NCBI GenBank assembly: GCA_964593795.1
Contig: CAZQJC010000259.1
Location: forward strand, 1 to 64,000
Reading direction: 5' to 3'
DNA length: 64,000 bases
Source of the DNA: JAHFDS01 sp964593795
GTDB taxonomy: Bacteria > Myxococcota_A > Polyangia > JAHFDS01
Positions 51,091 through 60,500 of the stretch are shown in pieces (position 1 is the stretch's first letter; each line of letters starts with the position of its first letter). The notes under the pieces were generated by a model. The model made no database searches. It saw nothing but the letters and a program-made list of their open reading frames with translations, and was not told the origin of the DNA. Made by a program: the position numbers and the translations under genes.

Positions 51091-52011
51091 CTACCCGCGG
51101 CCCTTGAGGAACGCGAACAGGCGGTCGGTCCAGCTCGCGGCGGCCACCGCGGCGTCGGGGCCGACGCCCTGCTCCTGCGCGGTTCGCATGGCGAGCGCCA
51201 TGTCCTCGGGGCGGCCGAAGCGCGCCTCGGGTGACTTCTCGAGCGCGCGCAGGATCACGCGCTCGATCGCGGGGCCGACCTGCGCGCCGTGGTCCGCGAG
51301 CGGTTCGGGGCGCCGGTCGCGATGCGCGGTCAGCACCTCGATGAAGTTCTTTCCCACGAAGGGCGGGCGGCCGGCCGCGGCCTCCCAGAGCACACAGCCG
51401 AGGCCGTAGACGTCGCTCCGAACGTCGACCTCGCCGCCGCGGGCCTGCTCGGGCGACATGTACTCGGCCGTCCCGAGGATCTGGCCGCGCGCCGTCATCG
51501 CGATGCCGCCGAGCACCTTCGCGATGCCGAAGTCGAGCAGCTTGTATTGCTTGGTCGGCGTGTGGAAGAAGATGTTCTCGGGCTTGAGGTCGCGGTGGAC
51601 CGCGCCGGCGTCGCGCACCGCCGCGAGCCCCGCGCAGACGTGCTCGCACAGCGACACGAGCGCCTCCACCGGCAGGCGCACCTCGCGCCGCAGGCACGCG
51701 CGCAGGTCCTCGCCTTCGAGCAGCTCGAGCACCAGGAACGGCGAGCCGTCGGTCGCGGCGCCGGAGCGGTGCACCTTGCAGATGTTGGGGTGATTGACGC
51801 GCGCGGCGAGCTCCGCCTCGCGCACGAAGCGCTGCAGCATCTCGCCCTCGGCAAGGTTCGCGTCGAGGACCTTGAGCGCGAAGTGCGCGCCGTGCTGATC
51901 GCGCACCGCGTAGACGGTGCCCATCGACCCCGCGCCGAGCTGACGCTCGATGCGGTAGCCGCCGAGCACGTCGCCCGCCTTCCTGCGAGCCTCCTTGCGG
52001 CCACGCGCCAT
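51091..52011 (-). CDS. Hanks-type Ser/Thr protein kinase
   Basis: A 306-residue kinase with little outside the catalytic domain. Motifs: GAGSMGTVY, FALKVLD, HRDLKPENI near 136, LLDFGIAKV, GTAEYMSPEQ, then DVYGLGCVLWE. The C-terminal 40 residues (ASWTDRLFAFLKGRG) are short and have no membrane segment, so it is soluble, unlike the two kinases at 6-10 kb. It is 9 nt downstream of a lipoprotein gene and probably belongs to the mutS2-lipoprotein-kinase transcript. Confidence 0.93.
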   Translation of the reverse strand: MARGRKEARRKAGDVLGGYRIERQLGAGSMGTVYAVRDQHGAHFALKVLDANLAEGEMLQRFVREAELAARVNHPNICKVHRSGAATDGSPFLVLELLEGEDLRACLRREVRLPVEALVSLCEHVCAGLAAVRDAGAVHRDLKPENIFFHTPTKQYKLLDFGIAKVLGGIAMTARGQILGTAEYMSPEQARGGEVDVRSDVYGLGCVLWEAAAGRPPFVGKNFIEVLTAHRDRRPEPLADHGAQVGPAIERVILRALEKSPEARFGRPEDMALAMRTAQEQGVGPDAAVAAASWTDRLFAFLKGRG

Positions 52012-52020
52012 GACGGGATT

Positions 52021-52845
52021 TTACTTGAGGACCACGAACGGAAGGGAGACCGCGCGACCTGCTGCGACGACGGTGCGTCCGGTGTACGTCCGCGTGAGCT
52101 GCGCGAGCGGCCAGGCCTCGGCCTGGCAGCCGGCCTTCTCGACGTGCACCGTGTAGGTCCCCGCGGGGACGCCGTGGATGAACGCGAAGCCGAGCGAGTC
52201 GGTCGCGGCCGACGCGGTCAGGGACGGATCCGGCAGGTGCATCGGGTCGTCGCCGACCGCGTAGACGACCGTGCCCGCCGCGGGCTCGAGCGACACCGTC
52301 GCCCCCCCGGCGACGCCGCACGCCCCCGAGCCGTAGGCGCGGATCTCGACGCGGACCAGGCCCTTTTGCGCGTCGTAGCCCGGCAGGTGCGCCGTCCACG
52401 CGTCGAACGTCGCGTCGGTGGGCAGCCGCATCTCCCGGAACATGAGCTCGTCGAGGCCGAGCTGCAGCTCGTACAGGCGCGTCGTGACGTGGCCCGCGTG
52501 GCTGCCGGCGAGCACGAACGGCGAGCGCACCTGCACGCGCAGCGCGAACGTGCCGGTCGGGTCGCTCGTGACCTTGCTCGTGTCGTCGCCGTCGAGCTGG
52601 ACCGTCGAGTCGGGCAGCGTGAGGTCCCGGTTGGCGGCGAGCTCGGTCACCGGCCCGGTCACGGTGACGAGCCGCGGCGCGCGAGGGCCGTCCGGCCCCG
52701 CGTCGGCGACCGGCGCGCCGGCCGCACCGTCGTCGGTGGGCACGACGGGCGCGTCCGCCGCCGCATCGGCGGGGCGGGGCTGCGCCTTGCCGCCGTCTCC
52801 ACAGGCCGCGGCGCAAAGGCCGGCGAACACGAGCGCGAGTCTCAT
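52021..52845 (-). CDS. Predicted lipoprotein with carboxypeptidase-regulatory-like domains
   Basis: A 274-residue protein. Lipobox CAAAC (Cys 15) is followed by a long Ala/Asp/Pro linker and then two beta-rich regions. GTFALRVQV with AGSHAGHVTTRLYELQL near 98-130 and GFAFIHGVPAGTYTVHVEKAG near 222-242 have the look of CarboxypepD_reg/DUF4198-like immunoglobulin folds. A structural surface role is likely. It is one of several lipoproteins in the window with a similar linker. TAA stop. Confidence 0.72.
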   Translation of the reverse strand: MRLALVFAGLCAAACGDGGKAQPRPADAAADAPVVPTDDGAAGAPVADAGPDGPRAPRLVTVTGPVTELAANRDLTLPDSTVQLDGDDTSKVTSDPTGTFALRVQVRSPFVLAGSHAGHVTTRLYELQLGLDELMFREMRLPTDATFDAWTAHLPGYDAQKGLVRVEIRAYGSGACGVAGGATVSLEPAAGTVVYAVGDDPMHLPDPSLTASAATDSLGFAFIHGVPAGTYTVHVEKAGCQAEAWPLAQLTRTYTGRTVVAAGRAVSLPFVVLK

Positions 52846-52892
52846 CGGGGATCTCCTGGGTGCTGGGTGCGCAGCATGAGCAGAAACCCTCG

Positions 52893-55304
52893 CTAGGGCA
52901 AGAGCACCACGGTGACGCCGTCGCCGCCGTCGCCCTTGTCTCCCGGCTGCGCGTGGCGCGCCGCAGGGTGGCCCGCGAGGTGCGCGCGCACCGCGTTCTT
53001 GAGGGCGTTCGTGCCGTGGCCGTGCAGCACGTAGGCCGCGTCCCAGCCCGCGCGGAGCGCACCGTCGAGGAACTCGTCGACGCGCGACAGGGCGTCGTCC
53101 ACGCGTTCGCCGCGTAGATCGAGGGTGTTTCCCGGGTGTCTGGGCGTCACGACGAGCTGCGCGGGCTCGTCGCTCGCCCGCGTGACGGTGACCGCCGGGG
53201 CCGGCCGGGGCGCCTGGGCGCCGCGCTTTCCGAGGCGCACGTCGGCGAGCTTGACCTGCATGCGCGCCGAGCCGACCTGCACGAGGACGCGGCCGCGCTC
53301 GGGCGAGGCGAGGACGCGGCCGGTCGCGCCGGTGGTGACGACGCGCACGGCGGCGCCGGGCACGAGCGCCTCGGCCGGCGGCGGCGCCTCGTGGGCGCCC
53401 TCGAGGTCGCGGGGCGGCGCGGCCTGGCGCGCCTTGCCCGCGGCGTGATCGATCGCGCGCTCGACCTGGGCGAGCTCGGCGCTCTGGCCCTGGCGCAGCT
53501 TCTTTCGCGCGTGCTCGATCTCCGCGCGCGCCCCGCGCAGCTCCGCGACCACCTCGTCGTACGCGAGCCGGCGCGCCTTCTTGAACTGCACGTCGAGCTC
53601 GCGCTTCTCGGCCGCGAGCTTCTCGGCGGTGCGTTCGGCCTCGCGCCGGGCCTCCGCGGCCGCTGCGATCTCCTCGCCCACCTTGCGCCTGGCGTCCGCG
53701 AGCTCGGCGAGCAGGCGCTCGATGCCGCGCTCACCCGGCCCGAGCAGGCCCTCGGCCCTGCCGACCACGCGTTCGGGCAGGCCGAACCGCCGCGCCACCG
53801 CGAGCGCGCCCGAGCTGCCCGGCACGCCGTGGTGGAGCTCGAACGTCGGCACCATGCGCTCGAGGTCGAAGCCGACCGACGCGTTCTTGAAGCGCGGATC
53901 GCGCTCGGCGAGGGCCTTGAGCCGGTCGTAGTGCGTCGTCACGAGCACCGTCGCGCCGGCCTCGACGAGGCCCTCGAGCACCGCCTGCGCGATCGCCGCG
54001 CCCTGCACCGGGTCGGTCCCCGCCGCGATCTCGTCGATGAGCAGGAGCGGCCGCGCCGCCGCGCGCGCCACCTCGAGCAGCTCGCCGAGGTGCACCACGT
54101 GCGCGGAGAACGTCGACAGGTCGCTCTCGAGGCTCTGGTCGTCGCCGATGTCCGTGCGCACGGCGTCGAAGAACGGCAGCCGGCTGCGCTCGTCGCACGG
54201 CAGGTGGAGGCCCGCGCGCACCATCAGCGCGCAAAGGCCGGTCGTCTTGAGCGACACGGTCTTGCCGCCCGCGTTCGGCCCGGAGACCACGAGCGCGGCC
54301 CCCGCCGGCGCGACCACGTCCACCGCGACGCAGGCCTTGCCGTCGAGGACGAGCAGCGGGTGCCGTGCACGCCGGAGGTCGACCTTGTCGCCGCCGGGCT
54401 CGATCGCCACCGCGCCGAGCTCGGACGCCAGGCGCGCCGCGCCGTCGATGACGTCGAGCGTGGTCGCGCGCGCGAGCAGGTCGGTCAAGACGGGCGAGGC
54501 GCGCTGGACCTCCGCGGACAGCTCGCGCAGGATGCGCAGCTCCTCGGCCTGCACCTCGAGCTCCGCGAGGCGGAGCTGGTTCGTCACCTCGACCATCACG
54601 GCCGGCTCGACGAACACGGTCTGCCCGCTGCCCGACAGGCCGTGCACGATGCCGCGCACGAGGTTCTTCGAGGCCACGCGCACGGGCACCACGAAGCGCT
54701 CGTCGCGCCGCGTGTAGAAGCGGTCCTGAAGGTGCGGCCCGAGCTCCGGATCGTCGAGCATCGCCTTGGCGCGGCGGCCGATCTCCTCGCCGAGCTGCGC
54801 GACGCGCCGGCGCAGCGGGCCGAGCGCGGGCGACGCGGCGTCTGCGATGCGCCCGCCGGGCTCGAGCGACGTCTCGAGCTGGTTCTGCAGGAAGGTCAGG
54901 TCGCGGATCTGCTCGGCCTCGGCCGCGAGCCCGGGCACGAGGTCGCGCTGGGCGAGGAGCGCCCGGCGCAAGCGCGCGATGCCGCCGAGCGTCTCGCACA
55001 CCTGCCACAGGACCTCTCCGTCCGCGGCCTCCCCCGCCGCGAGCGCGGCGAGGAGCGGCGCGAGGTCGTGGATGCCGCCGAACGGCGCCTCGCCGCCCGT
55101 CTGCCGCAGCGTCCGCATCTCCGAGACCAGCGCGATGCGCGCCGTGGCTTCGGCCGGCGTGGTGTAGAGGGGCGGCGCCTCCGCGAGCGCCGCGCCCCGC
55201 ACCGTGTGGCACCGCGCCGCCCACGCGCGCGTCAGCCTCCGCCAGCCGAGGGCGTGCTCGGCCTTGGCGTCGACGCCGCTTGCCGACATGATGCGGGGGT
55301 TCAT
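52893..55304 (-). CDS. mutS2: MutS2 family DNA-binding ATPase/nuclease
   Basis: An 803-residue MutS2. The lever/clamp core (about 30-330) is followed by an ATPase domain with Walker A GPNAGGKT near 344 and LLLIDEIAAGTDPVQGAA (Walker B) near 420. A long coiled coil (about 530-640) follows, and a C-terminal Smr nuclease domain (LDLRGERVDDALSRVDEFLD and VLHGHGTNALKNAVR, near 730-780). MutS2 opposes homologous recombination and, in some bacteria, rescues collided ribosomes. The start at ATG 55304 is supported by GGAGAG at the right distance; ATG 55289 is an alternative. Confidence 0.94.
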   Translation of the reverse strand: MNPRIMSASGVDAKAEHALGWRRLTRAWAARCHTVRGAALAEAPPLYTTPAEATARIALVSEMRTLRQTGGEAPFGGIHDLAPLLAALAAGEAADGEVLWQVCETLGGIARLRRALLAQRDLVPGLAAEAEQIRDLTFLQNQLETSLEPGGRIADAASPALGPLRRRVAQLGEEIGRRAKAMLDDPELGPHLQDRFYTRRDERFVVPVRVASKNLVRGIVHGLSGSGQTVFVEPAVMVEVTNQLRLAELEVQAEELRILRELSAEVQRASPVLTDLLARATTLDVIDGAARLASELGAVAIEPGGDKVDLRRARHPLLVLDGKACVAVDVVAPAGAALVVSGPNAGGKTVSLKTTGLCALMVRAGLHLPCDERSRLPFFDAVRTDIGDDQSLESDLSTFSAHVVHLGELLEVARAAARPLLLIDEIAAGTDPVQGAAIAQAVLEGLVEAGATVLVTTHYDRLKALAERDPRFKNASVGFDLERMVPTFELHHGVPGSSGALAVARRFGLPERVVGRAEGLLGPGERGIERLLAELADARRKVGEEIAAAAEARREAERTAEKLAAEKRELDVQFKKARRLAYDEVVAELRGARAEIEHARKKLRQGQSAELAQVERAIDHAAGKARQAAPPRDLEGAHEAPPPAEALVPGAAVRVVTTGATGRVLASPERGRVLVQVGSARMQVKLADVRLGKRGAQAPRPAPAVTVTRASDEPAQLVVTPRHPGNTLDLRGERVDDALSRVDEFLDGALRAGWDAAYVLHGHGTNALKNAVRAHLAGHPAARHAQPGDKGDGGDGVTVVLLP

Positions 55305-55824
55305 GCTGCTCTCCGGGCGCGCCCGTGTCCTCGTTCTGGCGATCCTTCTAGTAGGAGTTTGCTGCGCGCACAAGCGTCCGAACGCCCGCGGGGACGGACC
55401 GGCGCTCGAGCTGCGCCTTCCGCGATCCGGCGGCGACGCCGCGGGAGGCGACGCGCTCGATCTGCAGACCCTGCGCGGCCGGCCGGTGGTGCTCTGGTTC
55501 TTCGCCACCTGGTGCCTGCCCTGCCAGGCCGAGCTGCGACGCGTCGAGCGTCTCGCGGCGGCCTACCGCGATCGCGTGGCGTTCTGGGGGGTCGCGCTCG
55601 ATCACGAGGGGGATCGCCTCGTCGGCCCGTTCCGCGACGCGCTCGGGGTCACGCTGCCCGTCGCGCTCGCCGACGACCTCCTCATCTCGGGCACGTCCGC
55701 CCTCGGCCGCATCCCCGAGGTGCCGCACGTGCTCGTCCTCGACGCGCAGGGCCGCCCCGTCGCGCGGCTCCCCAGCGTCAAGGACACGACGCTCGAGCCC
55801 ACGCTCAACGCCCTTCTGCGGTAG
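55303..55824 (+). CDS. TlpA-like thioredoxin-fold lipoprotein
   Basis: A 173-residue protein. A signal peptide ending in VGVCC at 20-21 gives a lipoprotein. The thioredoxin-fold motif is WCLPC (FATWCLPCQAELRRVERLAA, near 67), with cis-Pro in IPEVPHVLVLD near 140. TlpA/ResA proteins reduce disulfides for cytochrome c maturation or other envelope proteins. Start ATG 55303 shares its first bases with the start codon of the divergent mutS2 gene. Confidence 0.9.
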   Translation: MLLSGRARVLVLAILLVGVCCAHKRPNARGDGPALELRLPRSGGDAAGGDALDLQTLRGRPVVLWFFATWCLPCQAELRRVERLAAAYRDRVAFWGVALDHEGDRLVGPFRDALGVTLPVALADDLLISGTSALGRIPEVPHVLVLDAQGRPVARLPSVKDTTLEPTLNALLR

Positions 55825-56003
55825 CCCGCGGCTCTCTGATTCGTCACATCTGCCTAGGCGCATGGATAGGGCGGGAGCGAGGCCCAAGCGATCGATTTTT
55901 CTGGCCCCTAACACCACGCCCGGCCTCACCCCGTCGTGGCGTCCACCGCGGTCAGTCGCCCCTCTCCCGTCGGGCAGATGTATCGAATGATGAGAGCCCG
56001 CGG
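55825..56003. repeat. Palindromic junction element with about 30-bp imperfect arms
   Basis: CCCGCGGCTCTCTGATTCGT...ATCTGCC (55825-55854) is mirrored by the reverse complement of GGGCAGATGTATCG...CCCGCGG (55972-56003). Both flanking stop codons are TAG. A CCACG/CGTGG hairpin lies in the centre. It separates the convergent TlpA-like and nth genes and belongs to the same pattern as the family 1 and family 2 elements, but its sequence is different. Confidence 0.75.
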
Positions 56004-56669
56004 CTACCCGCTCCGCTCCACGCCCACGCGCCCGCAGTGCGCGGCGATCGCGCAGCGCGAGCAGCGGGGCGTCCGCGGCAGGCAGACGTTCTGGCCCCAC
56101 GTCACCAGGAGATCGTTGAGCTCGATCCAGTTGCGGCGGGGCACCACGGCGCGCAGCGCCGCCTCGGTGTCGTCCGGGGCCTTCGTGGCGACGAGGCCCC
56201 AGCGGTTCGTGATGCGGTGCACGTGCACGTCCACGCAGATGGCCGGGACGCCGTGGCCGAGCCCGAGCACGAGGTTGGCCGTCTTGAGCCCCACCCCCGG
56301 CAGCGCGAGCAGCTCCGGCAACGTGCGCGGCACCGCCCCGCCGTGCTCCTCCTCGAGGCGCCGTGCGATCTCCCGGAGCTGCCCCGCCTTGGTCCGGTAG
56401 AAGCCCGCCGGGTAGATCGCCTTCGCGATGGTCTCCTCGTCGAGCGCCGCCATCGCCTCGGCGGTGGTCGCGCGCGCAAAGAGCCGCGCCGAGGCCGCCG
56501 CGGTCACCGCGTCCCGCGTGCGCAGCGAGATCACGCAGCTGCACAGCAGGCGGAACGCGTCGCGGTCGTCGCTGACCTCGGCCAGCGTGGTCCGGTCGAA
56601 GCGCGGCATCTCCCGCCGCAGCACCCGCAGCACCTGCGGAAGGTTCACCGGCGTCCTCGTCCTGGCCAC
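56004..56669 (-). CDS. nth: Endonuclease III (DNA glycosylase/AP lyase)
   Basis: A 221-residue base-excision repair enzyme. The helix-hairpin-helix reads LLALPGVGLKTANLVLGLG with the catalytic Lys, followed by VDVHVHRITNRWG with the catalytic Asp. The C-terminal 4Fe-4S motif is Cys-X6-Cys-X2-Cys-X5-Cys (CLPRTPRCSRCAIAAHC). GTG 56669 is chosen; it is 8 nt after the end of the upstream TPR gene, so nth is probably read with the TPR operon. The stop is TAG. Confidence 0.94.
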   Translation of the reverse strand: MARTRTPVNLPQVLRVLRREMPRFDRTTLAEVSDDRDAFRLLCSCVISLRTRDAVTAAASARLFARATTAEAMAALDEETIAKAIYPAGFYRTKAGQLREIARRLEEEHGGAVPRTLPELLALPGVGLKTANLVLGLGHGVPAICVDVHVHRITNRWGLVATKAPDDTEAALRAVVPRRNWIELNDLLVTWGQNVCLPRTPRCSRCAIAAHCGRVGVERSG

Positions 56670-56677
56670 GGCCTCGC

Positions 56678-57595
56678 TTACCCTCGCGGCGGTGCGGGCA
56701 GGCCCCCGCTCTTGTCCGCGGGCTTGGGCTCTGCGGGCTTCGGCTCCGGAGCCTTCGGCGGCTTGTCGCCCGCCTTGCCCTTCTTCTTCTCGAGCAGCTT
56801 GCGCTGCCGGTCCAGGCTCTTTTGCGCCTCGGCGAGGTACGTGTGCGCCGGATCGTCGGCCGCGAGCCTGGGCCCTAGCCGCGTGCGGAAGCGCTGCAGG
56901 TAGTCGACCGCCTTCTCGAGGCGCGGCACCGCCTCGAGCCCGGGGAACGGGTCTGCGTCGAGGTACAGGATACCGAGGTCGTAGAGCGCGTCCGCCAGCG
57001 TCGCGTCGAGCGCGAGCGCGCGCAGGAGCGCCGCCTCGGCCTTGTCGTACTCCTTGAGCCCGCGCAACGCGCAGCCGAGGTTGAGGTGCGCCTTGGCCAG
57101 CCTGGGCTGGAGCTGCACCGCGGCCTCGAGCGCCGCCCGCGCGCCGGCGTAGTTCTTCGTGAGCACGAGCTCCGCGCCGAGCGCGTTCCACGCCAGGGCA
57201 TGCTTCGCGTCGAGCTCGGTCGCCTTCCGGAAGTGGCCGATCGACGCCGTCTGCTCGCCCTCCGCGAGCGCGATGAACCCGCGCACGAACGGCACCTCCG
57301 CGCTCTTCGGCTCGATCGCCGCCGCCACGTCCAGGATCGCGCCCGACAGCTCGAGCTTGCCGAGGGCGAGGTACGCGCGCGCGAGCACCAGCATCGCGGG
57401 GACGTGGCGCTCCGAGATCGCGAGCGCCCGCCGCGCCTCCTCGATCGCCCGCTCGGGCTTGCCCTCGCGCAGCGCCCCCGCCGCGCGCGCGGTCTCGCGG
57501 TCGGGCGTGGCGGCCGAAGGTGCGCGGAAGCTCTCGCCTTCGGGCTGCGCCTTGACCGGCGCGAGCAGGAGCGCGAGGAGGAGCGCCGCGGTCAC
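56678..57595 (-). CDS. TPR lipoprotein-like protein, GltE/NfsE-like candidate
   Basis: A 305-residue protein with a short signal segment at the start and about five TPR units (for example AWNALGAELVLTKNYAGARAAL). The C-terminus is Lys/Pro/Glu-rich with repeats of PEPKPAEPKPADK. Its GTG overlaps the previous stop (GTGA). Size, TPRs and position after a large TPR gene recall GltE of the gliding machinery; this assignment is inference. Confidence 0.7.
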   Translation of the reverse strand: MTAALLLALLLAPVKAQPEGESFRAPSAATPDRETARAAGALREGKPERAIEEARRALAISERHVPAMLVLARAYLALGKLELSGAILDVAAAIEPKSAEVPFVRGFIALAEGEQTASIGHFRKATELDAKHALAWNALGAELVLTKNYAGARAALEAAVQLQPRLAKAHLNLGCALRGLKEYDKAEAALLRALALDATLADALYDLGILYLDADPFPGLEAVPRLEKAVDYLQRFRTRLGPRLAADDPAHTYLAEAQKSLDRQRKLLEKKKGKAGDKPPKAPEPKPAEPKPADKSGGLPAPPRG

Positions 57596-60500
57596 GGCGT
57601 CCCCTCGAGCTCGAGCGCGACCCGCTCGACGCGCAGGACGGGAAACTCCTCGGGGCGGAAGGCGTTGAGCCGCTGGCGCGCGCGCAGCGTCCACTCGTTG
57701 GCGACGCCCAGGTCCGCGCCTCGCTTGACCACCTTCTCCCAGTGCTCCTGCGCCTTCTGCTCGAGCGGTCGCAGCGCCTGCTCGAGCTGCTCGCGGTAGA
57801 TCTCCTCGGCCTCCGGGCCGAGCTTCTTGGCGAGCCCCGCCGGGATCGGCGCCTTGAGCAGCTTCTGGCCGAGCTGGAAGTAGAGCTCTGCCTGCTTGTG
57901 CAGCGCGGCGAGCGACCACGCGGCCCGGCCGTAGGCGAGCACCTTCTCGAACTCGCCCGACAGCGTCCGCACGAGCTTGAGCTGCTCGGCCACCGACGTC
58001 TCGAGCGCCTTCTGCGTCTTCGACCGGAGCGGCAGCTTGACGAACTCGTCGAAGCGCCGGTCCGCGCGCGCGAACACCACCCGCGCCGCGAAGTCCGCCG
58101 CCTCGCCCGACGCCGGCAGCTTGCGGTCGCTCCACTCCTTGACCGCGCGCTTGAAGGCCTTTTCCGCGCCTTTTTCGTCCTTCTGCGCCGACAAGGCCTC
58201 GCCGAGCTTGTAGGCCGCGGCCACGAGGCGCGTGCCCGCCGCGTCGCCCGTGCTCTCCGCGTGGTCGCGCAAGAACGCCTTGAGCGCGTCCGCGGCCGCC
58301 GCGGGCTTCTTCGCCCGCTCGAGCGCCACGGCCGCCTTGAAGGCCGCCGCCTCCGCGTCTCCGGGCGTCTTCGTGCTCTTCGAGAAGCGCTGGTAGAGGG
58401 CCGCGGCCCGCGCGTACTGGCGATCGTTGAACAGGATCTGCGCGGCGAGCACCAGCGCCTGCGTGCGGTGCGAGCTCTTCTCGTACCGCGGGTCGTCGGC
58501 GAGCGCGAGGTAGCCCGCGACCGCGTCCTCGAACTCGAAGAAGCGCTCGTGGTTGATCGCGGCGCGGAAGAGCGCCTCCTCCGCCAGCGTCGAGGCGGGG
58601 TACTCGCGCACGATGCGCTCGTAGGTGCGCGTGGCTTCGCCGTAGCGGTGCACGAGCTCGAAGCAGACGGCCGCGTTGTTGAGCGCGCGGTCCGCGTTCC
58701 GGTCCCGGGGCGACTGGTCCACGAGCTTGAGGTAGAGCGGCCCCGCCTCCTCGCACTTGTTCTCGCGCTGGAGGCGCTCCGCGGTGCGGAAGCGCACGTC
58801 GTTCATGAGCGCCGCGAGCTCGCCCTGCCGCACCTTCTGGCTGTCGGGCGTGCCGCACGAGAGCCCCTGGAGGCGCGTGGCCTCGCGCCCGAGCGCCGCG
58901 AGGTCCGACTCGAGCTTGTACGTCTCGACGAGCGCGTCGGAGGCGAGCCCGCCCTCGTGCGTCTTGCAGAAGCGCTCCACGACGCCGCCGAGGCGCCGAC
59001 GGGCCTCGGGCAGGTCGCCGTGCCGCAGCGAGATGACCGCCGCCGCGTAGGCGAGCGGCCCCGACTTCGGTCCGCCCACGCGCGTCACGTACTGGTCCTC
59101 CGCGAGCTGCAGCGCGCGGTACGCCGGATCCATCGGGCGCCGCTCGACCGGCGCGCCGGCCTTCGGCACGGGCGGCTCCTTGAGCGCGCCCTTTCCGATC
59201 TGCGCCTGCACGACTTCCTCCCGGCTCTTTAGGACCCCGAGCGCCGCGTCCTCGCGCAGGCGCAGCTCGCCCTTCCAGTCGCGCACCTCCTCGTAGCGCG
59301 CGGCCGCCAGCTCGGGCTTGCCGCCGAAGTAGTACGCCTCCGCGAGGTCGTAGGTGCGCTCGTAGCGATTCTCCGAGCGCGGGAACTTCGCGAGCAGCTC
59401 CTCGTAGCGCGTCGCCGCCGCGAGGTACTCCTTCTGCGCGGCCTGCACCGCCGCCGGCGCCGGGGGCGTGGCGAGCTGCCTTCTGAGCTGCTGCGCGCGC
59501 TGGTGGTGCGCCGCCGCGGCCCGCTCGAGGTTCGTCTCCGAGATCTGTCGCGCCGCCTGCTCCGCCTCGGGGTTGCCGCGGTTGGCCTTGGCCCAGGTGG
59601 TGCCCGTCCCGTAGCGCACCACGAGCTCGTCCCGCGCGACCCGCGCCTTGTCGAAGTCGCGCAGGCGCTCGTAGCAGGTGACGAGGCGGTCGTGCGTGGT
59701 GGGCGCCGCGGGCGAGCCCGGCCATCGTCGCAGCACGTCCTCGAACACGCGCGCCGCGAGGTCGAGCTTGCCCGCCTGGAAGTACACGTCGCCCATCGCC
59801 ACGAAGACCTCGCGCACGTGGGGCTCGGCCTCGCGCCCCTTGTAGATGCGCAGCGCCCGCTTGAGCCCCGAGTCCGCGTCCTCCGCGCCGTCGCCGTTCC
59901 AGTCTGCCTCCGCGAGCGAGAGGCCCAGGTACTGCAGCGCCTCCTTCTGCAGGTTCGTCGTCCGCTTGCCCTTCTTGAGCTGCCCGGTGCCCCACACGAG
60001 GACGCGATCGAACGCCGCCACCGACGTGGCGAACCGGTCGAGCTTGTAGTCCGCCCACGCGACCTTGTAGAGCGCGAGCTCCATCAGGCGCTCCGGCTCG
60101 AGCGCCACGACGCGCCGGTACGCCCAGGACGCGGTCTCGAAGCGGCCGTCGTCGAAGTCGACCTCGCCGAGTCGCATCCACGCGTCCGCCAGCGTCCCCG
60201 AGCCCGGCCAGCGCGAGTGGCACTCCGCGTACGGGTCCTCGGTGCTCTTGCTCGGGACCTTCCCCGGCTCGTCGAGCGGCGCGTGCTGGTCGGTGCACAC
60301 GAGGCCGAGGAACACCTGCCGGGCGCGCCTGCGGTCCCCGGTCTCGTCGATGCAGTAGCCGAGCAGGTAGAGCGCGCCGTCGAGCAGGCGGTACTTCGGG
60401 AACTCCGTCGCCAGCCTGCGGAAGAGCTCGATGGGCCGTGCGTAGTCCTTGGTCGGCGCCGGCCCGAGCTCGCCGGTCGTCGCGCGCGCGCGCTGGTTGT

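Noticed and set aside
55305..55508. Longer mutS2 start
   Set aside because: The extra codons are Arg/Pro-rich and overlap the divergent TlpA-like gene; the ATG at 55304 has a ribosome-binding site.
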